Shown here piece by piece: positions 45,498 to 54,588 of a DNA stretch of 64,000 nt. Positions within the stretch are counted from its first letter, which is position 1. Each line of letters opens with the position of its first letter. Location of the stretch: NCBI RefSeq assembly GCF_000024365.1, contig NC_013235.1, positions 496,001-560,000 of the forward strand. The letters are read 5' to 3'. Made by a program: the position numbers and the translations under genes. The stretch comes from Nakamurella multipartita DSM 44233 (GTDB lineage Bacteria > Actinomycetota > Actinomycetes > Mycobacteriales > Nakamurellaceae). The notes under the pieces are model-generated. The model was not told the origin of the DNA. It searched no databases and saw only the letters and a list, made by a program, of their open reading frames with translations.

Positions 45498-47315
45498 TCA
45501 GCCCGGGTACAGCGGCCAGACCACGGGCACCATCAGCACGCCCACGACCAGCCAGAACAGCATGGTCACCGCGCCGAGCTTCCAGTAGTCGCCGAACCGG
45601 TAACCACCGGAGGGCATGACGATCATGTTCGCCGGGGTGGCGATCGGGGTGAGCAGGGAGGCCGCGCCGGCGACCGCGACCAGCATCAGGATCGCCTGCG
45701 GCGACACCCCGGTCTCGGCCGCCGCGGACAGCGCGATCGGCATGACGATCAGCACCGTCGCCGCGTTGCTGATCACCTGGCCCAGCGCGGCGGTCAGCGC
45801 GAACAGCGCCAGCATCAGCAGGTACGGCCCGGACCCGCCGACCACGCTGACCAGCGCGCCGGCCAGCAGGTCGGCCGCGCCGCTGGTCTGGATGGCCACC
45901 GACAGCGGGATCAGCCCGCCGATCAGCACCACCGTCTGCCAGGACACCGCCCGGTAGGCCTGCTGCGGCTCGACGACCTTGAGCAGGATCAGCGCGGCCA
46001 CCGCCATCAATCCGGCGATCGCCGGCGGCACCAGCCCGGTGGCCAGCAGCACGATCATCCCGACCAGCACGGCAATCGCCTGCGGGGCCTTGCGGCCCAG
46101 CGGGATCGTCTGCCGGCGCACCGACTCGGGGGAGTTGACCAGCAGCACGTCCCGGCTGGCCGACAGGGACTCGATGGCTCGCCACTTGCCGTAGTAGAGG
46201 ATCGCGTCGCCCTCGGCGATCGTCACCGGGTGCAGGCCGACGTCGGTGCCCACTCGCTGGATGGCCAGCACCACCAGTTGGCCGGTCCGGACCATCCCCG
46301 GGAACAGGGTCTGCCCGATCAGCCGGGACCGCGGCGGGATGACCACTTCGGCGATGCCGGTGGTGCGCGACAGGATCGAGGCGCCCTGCCGGGTGGCCAG
46401 CGCCGACCCGGTGATCTTCACCCCGCTGCCGGCGGCGAACGCGGTGACCTGCTCGTCCGGGCCGGCCAGCACGATCCGGTCGCCGTCGGCCAGGGCGTGG
46501 TCCGGGCCGACCGCGTCGCCGGCCGAGTCCTGCACGCCGACCAGGCTCAGCTGCGGGTAGTCGGTCAGGGCCAGGTTGCCGACCTCGACGCCCCGGATCG
46601 TCGAGGTCGGCCGGATCCGCAGCCGGTGGATCGTCCGGTTCAGGTCGTAGTGGGTGGCCACCGTCGCCGCGTAGCTGCCGTAGTCGGCCGGCAGCTGGGT
46701 GGACGTGCGATCGGGCAGCAGCCGGTTGCCGACCAGCAGCGCGATCGCGGTGGTGCCCAGCAACAGCGGCAGGCCGACGATGGCGAACTCGAAGAAACCG
46801 AAGCCGGGGCCGCCGACACTGAGCGATCCCTCGGAGACGATCACGTTGACCGGGCTGCCGGACAGGGTGAGCAACGCTCCGGCGCTGGCCGCGAAGGCCA
46901 TCGGGATCAGCATCTTCGACGGCGCCGTGCGGGCCCGCCGGGCCACCGAGACGGTCACCGGCAGCAGGGCCGCGGCCGCCCCGTTGGGCGTGATCGCGGC
47001 GGACAGGCCGCCGGCCAGCAACATGATCGCGGCCAGCAACTTCTTGGGCTTGCTGCCCGCGCCGCCGACGATCACCTGTCCGGCCCAGGTCGTCACCCCC
47101 GAGGACTCCAGACCCTCGCTGACCACGAACAGGGTGGCGATGAAGATGACCACCGGATCGCCGAAGCCGGCCACGACCTGGTTGGCGTCGAGCACCCCGG
47201 TGAAGTAAAGGGCCAGCCCGGTGAGGATGGCGACCACCCCGACCGGCAGCCGGTTCCAGACGAACAGCGCGATGCTGCAGACCAGGATGATCAGGCTCAC
47301 GGTGGCGGGAGACAC
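45498..47315 (-). CDS. SLC13/DASS-type sodium or anion symporter with RCK_C domains
   Basis: 605 aa from GTG 47315 ([20 protein letters not shown]). N- and C-terminal membrane halves carry the conserved [14 protein letters not shown] and [10 protein letters not shown] (SNT-like) and STATES such as [17 protein letters not shown] and [13 protein letters not shown] hairpins. Between them lie two TrkA-C domains ([28 protein letters not shown]). Members take up dicarboxylates or sulphate. It reads towards dinB, 20 bp away, and is divergent from the monooxygenase gene at 47469. Confidence 0.87.
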   Translation of the reverse strand: MSPATVSLIILVCSIALFVWNRLPVGVVAILTGLALYFTGVLDANQVVAGFGDPVVIFIATLFVVSEGLESSGVTTWAGQVIVGGAGSKPKKLLAAIMLLAGGLSAAITPNGAAAALLPVTVSVARRARTAPSKMLIPMAFAASAGALLTLSGSPVNVIVSEGSLSVGGPGFGFFEFAIVGLPLLLGTTAIALLVGNRLLPDRTSTQLPADYGSYAATVATHYDLNRTIHRLRIRPTSTIRGVEVGNLALTDYPQLSLVGVQDSAGDAVGPDHALADGDRIVLAGPDEQVTAFAAGSGVKITGSALATRQGASILSRTTGIAEVVIPPRSRLIGQTLFPGMVRTGQLVVLAIQRVGTDVGLHPVTIAEGDAILYYGKWRAIESLSASRDVLLVNSPESVRRQTIPLGRKAPQAIAVLVGMIVLLATGLVPPAIAGLMAVAALILLKVVEPQQAYRAVSWQTVVLIGGLIPLSVAIQTSGAADLLAGALVSVVGGSGPYLLMLALFALTAALGQVISNAATVLIVMPIALSAAAETGVSPQAILMLVAVAGAASLLTPIATPANMIVMPSGGYRFGDYWKLGAVTMLFWLVVGVLMVPVVWPLYPG

Positions 47316-47468
47316 CGTCAGATCCCACCACGGGCGGCGTCTGTTGTGTGTCGGTCAGGTGACCGGCGTCCGGATCGCCGCCGTGTCGGTGGTCACGGTT
47401 CCCCCCGGTGGCCGCCCGGCCCCGGGCCCGGAGCTGCCGGGTCCACCCGCGAGGGCCAGGATGGGGCC

Positions 47469-47801
47469 ATGCTGATCGTTCACGTCGACATCGCCGTCGA
47501 ACCCGGCCGGGTCGACGAGTTCCTGCGCGCCACCATCGAGAACGCGACCGCCTCGATCCAGGAACCGGGCGTCATCCGGTTCGACGCGATCCAGGACGAG
47601 GCCGACCCCGCGCACGTCGTGCTGGTCGAGATCTACACCGGCGCCGACGCGGCCGCCACGCATAAGGAGACCGCGCACTACGCGACCTGGCGGGACACGG
47701 TCGCCGAGATGATGGCCCGGCCCCGCTCGTCGACCAAGTACACGGCGGTCTTCCCGGTCGCCGAGGCCGATTGGAGCTCCGCGGCCAGTGATCGCGCGTG
47801 A
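47469..47801 (+). CDS. Antibiotic-biosynthesis-monooxygenase (ABM) fold protein
   Basis: 110 aa, a ferredoxin-like ABM domain: [40 protein letters not shown], and [20 protein letters not shown]. LsrG-like size. Its stop overlaps the alcohol dehydrogenase start (GTGA), so the two form an operon. Small ABM proteins beside a dehydrogenase may handle a quinone or aldehyde product; the substrate is unknown. Confidence 0.87.
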   Translation: MLIVHVDIAVEPGRVDEFLRATIENATASIQEPGVIRFDAIQDEADPAHVVLVEIYTGADAAATHKETAHYATWRDTVAEMMARPRSSTKYTAVFPVAEADWSSAASDRA

Positions 47802-48952
47802 GCGGACCGACCTTCGAGTTCGCCACCGCCACCCGGATCGTCTTCGGCCCCGGTCGGGCCCAGGAGCTACCGGCCCTGGTCGCCGGCTGGGGTGAGCGGG
47901 TGGTGGTGCTCACCGGGTCCCGCCCGGACCGGCACCGGGCCCTGATCGACGCCCTGCCGATGGACGCGGCGATCGTCACGGTCAGCGGCGAACCCACCGT
48001 GGGCGTGGCCCGGGAGGCGGTGGCCGCGGCCCGCGAGCACGGCGCCCAGGCGGTGGTCTCGCTCGGCGGCGGCAGCGTCATCGACCTGGGCAAGACGGTG
48101 GCCATGCTGCTGGGCAACGGCGGCGACCCGCTGGACTACCTCGAGGTGATCGGCCGCGGTCAGCCGATCGGCCGGCCGTCGGTGCCCTTCGCCGCGGTGC
48201 CGACGACGGCGGGCACCGGTGCCGAGGTCACGATGAACGCGGTGCTCGCCTCACCCGAGCACGGCCGCAAGGCCAGCGTCCGGGCCCGGTCGATGCTGCC
48301 GGCCCTGGCCCTGGTCGACCCGCTGCTCACGGTGGACTGCCCGCCGGCCGTCACCGCGGCCAGCGGCCTGGATGCGCTGACCCAGTGCCTGGAACCGCTG
48401 GTCTCCCGCAACGCCACGCCGATCACCGACGCACTGGCCGCGCAGGGGCTGCGGCACGCCGCGGCGGGGCTGCGGGCCGCCTACGCCGACGGCACCGACG
48501 TCGCCGCGCGCACCGAGATGGCCCTGTGCAGCCTGCTCGGCGGCCTGTCCCTGGCCAACGCCAAGCTCGGCGCCGTGCACGGGTTCGCCGGGGTGATCGG
48601 CGGGCTGGTGCCGGTGGCGCACGGCGCCATCTGCGCGGCGCTGCTGGCCCCGGTCACCGAGGCCAACGTGCGCGCGCTGCGGGAACGGGCCGCCGACCAC
48701 CCGGCGCTGGCGGCCTACCGGCAGGCGGCCGAGCTGCTCACCGGGCGGTCCGACGCCACCGTCGAGGACGGTGTGGAGTGGATCGCGGCGACCGTGCGGC
48801 AGCTGGGCATCACCGGGCTGGCCGCCGGTGGGCTGGACCCGGCGCTGGTCGACGAGGTGGTCGACAAGACCGGCAGCTCCAGCAGCACCAAGGGCAACCC
48901 CATTGAGTTGACCCCGGCCGAGCTGCGGCAGGCGCTGGTCGCGGCGCTCTGA
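47798..48952 (+). CDS. Iron-type alcohol dehydrogenase / maleylacetate reductase-like
   Basis: 384 aa from GTG 47798. NAD-binding [15 protein letters not shown] (near residue 90), [36 protein letters not shown], and [15 protein letters not shown] with PVAHGAICA. The first metal Asp (GLDAL) and the two downstream His residues are present, but the position of the second ligand, usually His in DALTH, is Gln here. Maleylacetate reductase is a possible identity, which would pair with aromatic breakdown, but no ring-cleavage gene lies nearby. Confidence 0.85.
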   Translation: MSGPTFEFATATRIVFGPGRAQELPALVAGWGERVVVLTGSRPDRHRALIDALPMDAAIVTVSGEPTVGVAREAVAAAREHGAQAVVSLGGGSVIDLGKTVAMLLGNGGDPLDYLEVIGRGQPIGRPSVPFAAVPTTAGTGAEVTMNAVLASPEHGRKASVRARSMLPALALVDPLLTVDCPPAVTAASGLDALTQCLEPLVSRNATPITDALAAQGLRHAAAGLRAAYADGTDVAARTEMALCSLLGGLSLANAKLGAVHGFAGVIGGLVPVAHGAICAALLAPVTEANVRALRERAADHPALAAYRQAAELLTGRSDATVEDGVEWIAATVRQLGITGLAAGGLDPALVDEVVDKTGSSSSTKGNPIELTPAELRQALVAAL

Positions 48953-49092
48953 CCGGGCCCGGCGGGGCCCTGTCCGCGCCTGTCCGCGCCTTTCCGCGCA
49001 GTGGACGGCGGCGCGGGGCGGACCGGTGAGCAGCCTAGGGTGGCCGGTGGGGGCCGATCGGTCCTCGACCGCCCCCAACCGCAGGGAGATGC

Positions 49093-50280
49093 GTGGCGCG
49101 CCGAGCGAGATCAGGCCTGCCCGGGGCCATGCTCAGGGCGATGATGCCGACGCCGTCGCCCACCCGGAAGGCGGCCACCCGCTCGGTCAAGAAGGCCCAG
49201 CGGACGGTCACCAAAGCGGCCCGGGCGGCCACCAAGTCCACCACCGCGGTCCCGCGAAAGCGCAAGAGCACCGCCCGGCCGGCCCGGTCGAGCGCCAGCG
49301 CGCTGCCCGAACTGTGGCAGCCACCGGGCGGCCAGCAGCCCGACCCCGCCTCGCTGGGCAAGGGCACGTGGCACCAGCACCGGTACACCGGGGTCGCCGG
49401 CAGCCTGGCCTATCGCGTCTACATCCCGCGTGGGCTGCGGCGCACCACCCGCGCCCCGCTGGTGCTCGCCCTGCACGGCTGCACCCAGTCCGGTCTGGAC
49501 TTCGCCGCCGGCACCCGCTGGAACGACCTGGCCGACAGCCACCAGTTCGTCGTGGTCTACCCCGACCAGTCGGTCACCCATCACGCGCAGCGGTGCTGGA
49601 ACTGGTTCCGCCCCGGGCACCAGCAGCGGGCCGCGGGGGAGCCGGCCGTGCTGGCCGGCATCGTGCGCCGGGTGGTGCAGGAGACGACCCGCTGGCGGAT
49701 CGACCCGCACCGGATCTACGCCACCGGGATCTCCGCCGGCGGCGGGATGGCCCTGGTGCTGGCGGCCACCTACCCGGAGCTGTTCGCCGCGGTCGGGGTG
49801 CACTCGGCCCCGCCCTTCCACAGCGCGACCGGCCCGGCCGACGCGCTCGCCGTCATGCAGGGCGCCGGTCCGACGCCGACCCCGTCCGGCCCGCTGCCGC
49901 CGCTGATCGTCTTCCAGGGCACCGCGGACGGCACGGTGCGTTCCAGCAACGCCGAACGCATTGTCGGCCAGTGGTCGGGCGCCTGGACCGGCGCCGCCGA
50001 TAAGGGCCTGCGGCCCACCCTGGGCAAGGGCCGGCAGACCCGCAAGGACCCGCCGCGCACCGCGTCGGGCAACGGCCCGCGACCGCACCGGATCACCCGC
50101 TGGTCGGTGGCCCGCCAGGTGGTGCTGGAGCTGTGGGTGGTGGAGGGTCTGGGGCACGCCTGGTCCGGCGGTTCGGTGCAGGGGACCTACAGCGACCGTC
50201 GCGGACCCCGGGCCAGCACCGCGATGTGGCGGTTCTTCGCCAAGCACACCGCCAGCGACCCCGGCCTGATCGGTCGCTGA
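49093..50280 (+). CDS. PHB-depolymerase-like esterase (PhaZ/LpqC family)
   Basis: 395 aa from GTG 49093. An alpha/beta hydrolase: VLALHGCTQSGLDFAAGTRW (oxyanion loop), nucleophile elbow ATGISAGGGMALVLA, substrate loop HSAPPFHSATG, and catalytic His in GLGHAWSGGS near the C-terminus. The first 75 residues are rich in Lys, Arg, Ala and Thr (KKAQRTVTKAARAATKST), with no signal peptide; such a tail may bind the granule surface or DNA. It probably acts on polyhydroxyalkanoate or related esters. Confidence 0.85.
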   Translation: MARRARSGLPGAMLRAMMPTPSPTRKAATRSVKKAQRTVTKAARAATKSTTAVPRKRKSTARPARSSASALPELWQPPGGQQPDPASLGKGTWHQHRYTGVAGSLAYRVYIPRGLRRTTRAPLVLALHGCTQSGLDFAAGTRWNDLADSHQFVVVYPDQSVTHHAQRCWNWFRPGHQQRAAGEPAVLAGIVRRVVQETTRWRIDPHRIYATGISAGGGMALVLAATYPELFAAVGVHSAPPFHSATGPADALAVMQGAGPTPTPSGPLPPLIVFQGTADGTVRSSNAERIVGQWSGAWTGAADKGLRPTLGKGRQTRKDPPRTASGNGPRPHRITRWSVARQVVLELWVVEGLGHAWSGGSVQGTYSDRRGPRASTAMWRFFAKHTASDPGLIGR

Positions 50281-50306
50281 ACCAGGGAACGGAAGGGGAC
50301 GGCCCG

Positions 50307-50711
50307 ATGAGCGTGGCCCTGCTCAAAGAGATGTTCGAGCGGATGGTGGTGGCCAAGGACCCCACCCTCATCCCCGCCTACTACCACCCCGACTTCCGGA
50401 TGACCTCGAACGGGGTCGAGCAGGGGTATGCCGAGTTCGCCGCGGGCCACGAGCGGGTCTACGGCACCGCGATCACCTACGCCGTCCGCTACGACGAGCA
50501 GGCCTGGGTCCAGGCCGTCGACCGGGTGGCCGGGCGGCTGTGGATCACTACGTCCCGGCCGGGCCGCCCGGCCACCGAGCTGGAGATCGTGCTGGTGGCC
50601 ACCTTCCGGGACGGCCTGATCCACCGGGTGTGGGAGGTCACCTGGCCCGACTGGTCGACGCTGCCCGAACTCGAAGCCTACGAGGCGGCCGAGAATATCC
50701 CGAATGAATGA
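50307..50711 (+). CDS. SnoaL-like (NTF2-fold) protein
   Basis: 134 aa, cone-shaped NTF2 fold: LKEMFERMVVAKDPTLIPAY, YHPDFRMTSNGVEQG, LVATFRDGLIHRVWEVTWPD. ATG 50307 follows GGAAGGGGAC. It is 26 bp after the esterase stop and likely co-transcribed with it. The fold binds small hydrophobic compounds, sometimes as an enzyme; no catalytic Asp-His pair is certain. Confidence 0.85.
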   Translation: MSVALLKEMFERMVVAKDPTLIPAYYHPDFRMTSNGVEQGYAEFAAGHERVYGTAITYAVRYDEQAWVQAVDRVAGRLWITTSRPGRPATELEIVLVATFRDGLIHRVWEVTWPDWSTLPELEAYEAAENIPNE

Positions 50712-50832
50712 AGTGTATCACTCGAACGACTCATGACTCCGGGTGAGCGACTACCGCTAGTTGCAAAAGAGCGGGCGGCCGCGTAGTTGTTGTCTCTGAT
50801 AGCCCACACAGGATGGGCGGGGGAGGCGCAGC

Positions 50833-51984
50833 GTGACGGACTCGACCCGGCCGGCGCCCCTGGACGCCGCTCTGGACACCACCGCGGCGCTCAAGGCCAA
50901 CTTCGCGACCGTCGCCACCCACGGCGACGACGTCGCCGCGTACTTCTACGCCCATCTGTTCCTGACCCATCCCGAGGTGCGGGAGCTGTTCCCGCTGGCC
51001 ATGACCGAGCAGCGGGACCGGTTGCTCGGCGCGCTGATCCGGATCGTCACCCATGTCGACCGGCTGGCCGAGCTGGCGCCCTACCTGGCCGAGCTCGGCC
51101 GCGACCACCGCAAGTTCGGTGCCCTGGCCGGTCACTACCCGGCGGTCGGCGCGTCGCTGCTGGCCACCCTGGAGCACTTCTCCGGCGCCCGGTGGTCGGC
51201 CGCGCTGGCCGCCCAGTGGTCGGCCGCCTACGCCGCGGTGAGCGAGGCGATGATCCGGGCCGCCGCCGACGCGGACGCCCGCGAACCGGCCTGGTACGAC
51301 GGCGAGATCGTCGAGATCGACCGTCGAACCGTTGATCTCGCGGTCCTGCGGGTGCGCACCGAGCAACCCGTGCCCTACCGGGCCGGCCAATCGATGGCGC
51401 TGCAGGCCACCCGGCTGCGGCCGCGGGTCTGGCGGCCCTTCACTCCGGCCACCCGACCCAGCGGGCTCGAGTTCGACCTGCACGTGCGGGCGATCGACGG
51501 CGGCACCCTGTCCACCGCGCTGGTCCGGGCCGCCCGCCCGGGCGAACCGGTCCGGCTCGGCGCCCCCTACGGCGGGCTGTCGCTGGACCCCGCCGCCTAC
51601 CGGCCGCTGCTGATGATCGCCGGCGGGACCGGGTTGGCCCCGATGAAGGCGATGATCGAGCAACTGATCGACAGCGGCGGCCGCCCCACCCACCTGTTCC
51701 ACGGCGTCCGCACCGGTCGCGAGGCCTACGACCAGGCCTGGCTGGCCGCGACGGCGGCCGAGCACCACACCTGGCTGTCGGTCTGCACGGCCACTTCGCA
51801 CGACGAGCGGTGGGCCGGACCGCACGGCCGGATCGGCGAGCTGGCCGCCGCGCAGGCCGACTGGGCCGGGTACGACGTGGCCGTCTGCGGATCGCCGGAG
51901 ATGGTCGAGGCCACGGTGAAAGCGTTGGTCGCCCGGGGGGTTCCGGACGAGCGCATCGTGTTCGAAGAGTTCGGCAAGGCCTGA
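50833..51984 (+). CDS. Flavohaemoprotein (globin plus FAD/NAD reductase)
   Basis: 383 aa from GTG 50833. Globin domain residues 1-150 with LTHPEVRELFPLAMTEQRDR and proximal His in LGRDHRKFGALAGHYP; reductase with FAD loop WRPFTPATRPSG, phosphate loop IAGGTGLAPMKAMIEQ and C-terminal VAVCGSPEMVEAT. This is the nitric-oxide-dioxygenase architecture. It is slightly shorter than Hmp. A TTGCAA (50761-50766) with TAGTTG 17 bp later may be the promoter; no NsrR-like site is certain. Confidence 0.9.
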   Translation: MTDSTRPAPLDAALDTTAALKANFATVATHGDDVAAYFYAHLFLTHPEVRELFPLAMTEQRDRLLGALIRIVTHVDRLAELAPYLAELGRDHRKFGALAGHYPAVGASLLATLEHFSGARWSAALAAQWSAAYAAVSEAMIRAAADADAREPAWYDGEIVEIDRRTVDLAVLRVRTEQPVPYRAGQSMALQATRLRPRVWRPFTPATRPSGLEFDLHVRAIDGGTLSTALVRAARPGEPVRLGAPYGGLSLDPAAYRPLLMIAGGTGLAPMKAMIEQLIDSGGRPTHLFHGVRTGREAYDQAWLAATAAEHHTWLSVCTATSHDERWAGPHGRIGELAAAQADWAGYDVAVCGSPEMVEATVKALVARGVPDERIVFEEFGKA

Positions 51985-52011
51985 GGGGGCGACTTCGGTG
52001 GTGACGACGAG

Positions 52012-52356
52012 ATGTTGATGGACGACCCGGCGTGGGCCGGGGTCCGGCACGCCGATCGGATCGACGGCCGCTGGCTGCGTGCCGTGCTGGTGCCGCCCGC
52101 ACGGGCGTTCAGCCGCGGGTACGACCGGGACGCCACCGACGGGCTGCTCGACGATTGCGCCGACGTGCTCGACGAGCTGACCGATCAGTTGCACCTGGCC
52201 CAGCGGGAGATCCTCGACCTGCGCCGGCAGGCGTTGACCCGGGCCGCCCGTCGGGGCCGGTCCCGGGTCAACGCCCGCACGCAGACCGCTCGGTCAGGCC
52301 ACCCCCGCCGGCGCCGGGTGGGTGCTCGCGGCGTCCCCGCCGGTCGGGTCGGCTGA
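52012..52356 (+). CDS. Small DivIVA-like coiled-coil protein
   Basis: 114 aa; the N-terminal part reads FSRGYDRDATDGLLDDCADV then LDELTDQLHLAQREILDLRR, which resembles the DivIVA lipid-binding and heptad region (RGYD-DVD-FLD). The C-terminal third is Arg-rich and overlaps the end of the MMPL gene on the other strand by 63 bp, so this part may be poor. It follows the flavohaemoprotein by 27 bp. The ribosome binding site is weak. A partial or small cell-pole protein is possible. Confidence 0.5.
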   Translation: MLMDDPAWAGVRHADRIDGRWLRAVLVPPARAFSRGYDRDATDGLLDDCADVLDELTDQLHLAQREILDLRRQALTRAARRGRSRVNARTQTARSGHPRRRRVGARGVPAGRVG

Positions 52357-54492
52357 TCCGACCGGCCGCGGATCCGACCCCTCCGTGTCCAGGTGCGGCA
52401 GCACCCGGTCCAGCCAGCGCGGCAGCCACCAGTTGGCCCGTCCCAGGATCGACATCGTGGCCGGCACCAGCACCATCCGCACCACGGTGGCGTCGATCAG
52501 CACCGCGACGGCCATCCCGACGCCCATCATCTTGACCACCGGGTCGGCGTCCAACCCGAACCCGACGAACACCGCGACCATGATCGCCGCCGCGCAGGTG
52601 ATCACCCGGCCGGTGCCGGCCAGCCCGCGCACCACGCTGCCGCGCGGGTCGTCGGTGGCCAGGTAGTCCTCACGGATCCGGGACAGCAGGAACACCTGGT
52701 AGTCCATGGACAGCCCGAACAGGATGGTGAACATCAGGATCGGCACCCAGCTGGAGATGGCCACCGCGTGCGGCAGTCCGAGAAGTTCGGCGCCCCAGCC
52801 CCACTGGAAGATGGCGACCATCACGCCGTAGGCCGCGGCGACCGACAGCAGATTCATCGCGGCGGCCTTGACGGCCACGATCACCGACCGGAACGCGGCG
52901 GTCAGCAGCAGCAGGGACACCCCGACCACGAACGCGATCACCACCCACAGCCGGTCCGCGAGCCGGTCGGAGATGTCGGCGAAGACCGCGGTCAGCCCGG
53001 TCACCCGGACGGTCTGCGGCAGCTCGGCCCGCAACCGGTGCAGCAGCTCGACGGTGGCCTCGTCCTGCGGGCCGGTCGTCGGCTGCACGATGATCAGCGC
53101 GGCGTCCCCGGCCGGGTTCAGCACCGGCGGGGCGACGGCGGCGACGCCCGGGTCGGCGGCCACCCGCTCGGTCAGCTGGGACACCACGGTCTGCCCGGCA
53201 GACCCGGCGGTGCCGGTCAGGTCGACGGCCAGCAGGAACGGGCCGTTGGCGCCGGGGCCGAACTCGTCGGCGACCAGGTCGTAGGCGATGCGGGTGGTGT
53301 TGGACTCCGGCTGGCTGCCCGCGTCCTGCGGCCAGGTCCGCATGCCCAGCACCGGCGCGGCCAGCACCAGCAGCAGGGTCAGCGCGCCCAGGGCCCACGG
53401 CCACGGCCGGCGACCCACCCGGTGGGCCCAGCGCGCGGTCGCGGTGGCCCCCGGCTCGGCCGCCCGCGGGCGCCCGGCCGCGGCATCGGCGCCCGGAGCG
53501 CGGCGGGCGCGCCGGCCCAGCACCCGCCGGCCGACCAACCCGCACAGGGCGGGCACCAGCGTGATCGAGGTGAGCATCACCGAGAGCACCACCAGCAGGG
53601 TGGCGATGCCGACGGTGGTGTAGGTCGACAGGTCGGCCAGCCGCAGCCCGATCAGCGAGACCAGCACCGTGGTCCCGGCGAACACCACCGACACGCCGGC
53701 CGTGCCGTTGGCCCGCGCCGCAGCGTCCGGCACCGGCAGGCCGGCCCGCAGCCCTTCGACGAACCGGGTGACCAGCAACAGTGCGTAGTCGATGCCGACC
53801 CCGAGGCCGACCATCGCGGCGACCGTCGGCGCCACCGTGCTGACGTCGGCGACGGCGGCCAGCAGCGCGATCAGCGAGGACCCGACGCCCAGACCGACCA
53901 GGGCCACGGCCATCGGCAACCCGGCCGCCACCACCGACCCGAACGCGAAAACCAGGATGAGCAGGGCGATCAGCACCCCGACCAGCTCCGCGACCCCACT
54001 GGGCGGGGCGAAGTTCTCCGGCACCTGGCCGCCCAATGCCACCGTCAACCCGGCCTGTTCGGTCGGTGCGGTCGCCGAACGCAGCGCGTCCACCGCCGCC
54101 GAGCCGGTGAAGTCGGTGACCGGCACGTCGTAGCGGACGGTGAGCAACGCGGTGTCGCCATCCGCGGACATCCGGGGCGGGTCGACCGCGACGACGTGCG
54201 GCAGCCCGGCCAGCCGGCCGGACAGCGCGTCCACGACGGCCGGGTCGAGCGATCCGTCGGGGTCGCGCACGACGACCCGGGCGTCGGTGGCGTAGGTGTC
54301 GCCGAACCGTTCGGTCAGCAGGTCCGAACCGGCCTGCGAGGCGGACCCGGCGACGGTGTAGTCGTCGTGCGGTGAGCCGCCGACCGTGGCCGACAGGGCG
54401 AGCGTCAGGGCCAGCGCGACGACCCAACCGGCGATGATGCGCCACGGGTGGACGGCGGCGGTGTACCCCAGGCGGGTGAGCAAACGGCTCAT
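52294..54492 (-). CDS. MMPL-family RND transporter
   Basis: 732 aa from ATG 54492, preceded by GGAGG; an upstream extension to 54558 is unlikely. Two halves each with a large extracellular loop after the first helix and a cluster of five helices (VGLGVGIDYALLLVTRFVEG in the first, ILFGLSMDYQVFLLSRIRED in the second, both with the GxxxDY motif of MMPL pumps). Such proteins export lipids or drugs with the proton gradient. The C-terminal 50 residues are polar. Confidence 0.9.
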   Translation of the reverse strand: MSRLLTRLGYTAAVHPWRIIAGWVVALALTLALSATVGGSPHDDYTVAGSASQAGSDLLTERFGDTYATDARVVVRDPDGSLDPAVVDALSGRLAGLPHVVAVDPPRMSADGDTALLTVRYDVPVTDFTGSAAVDALRSATAPTEQAGLTVALGGQVPENFAPPSGVAELVGVLIALLILVFAFGSVVAAGLPMAVALVGLGVGSSLIALLAAVADVSTVAPTVAAMVGLGVGIDYALLLVTRFVEGLRAGLPVPDAAARANGTAGVSVVFAGTTVLVSLIGLRLADLSTYTTVGIATLLVVLSVMLTSITLVPALCGLVGRRVLGRRARRAPGADAAAGRPRAAEPGATATARWAHRVGRRPWPWALGALTLLLVLAAPVLGMRTWPQDAGSQPESNTTRIAYDLVADEFGPGANGPFLLAVDLTGTAGSAGQTVVSQLTERVAADPGVAAVAPPVLNPAGDAALIIVQPTTGPQDEATVELLHRLRAELPQTVRVTGLTAVFADISDRLADRLWVVIAFVVGVSLLLLTAAFRSVIVAVKAAAMNLLSVAAAYGVMVAIFQWGWGAELLGLPHAVAISSWVPILMFTILFGLSMDYQVFLLSRIREDYLATDDPRGSVVRGLAGTGRVITCAAAIMVAVFVGFGLDADPVVKMMGVGMAVAVLIDATVVRMVLVPATMSILGRANWWLPRWLDRVLPHLDTEGSDPRPVGSADPTGGDAASTHPAPAGVA

Positions 54493-54588
54493 GGCGAGCA
54501 ACCTCCAGATCGCGACAACGGTGCGATCTGACAATGACGACGAGCACTTGCCGGCCACTTGCAGCCGGCCAGCGCCCGGGCCGGACCG

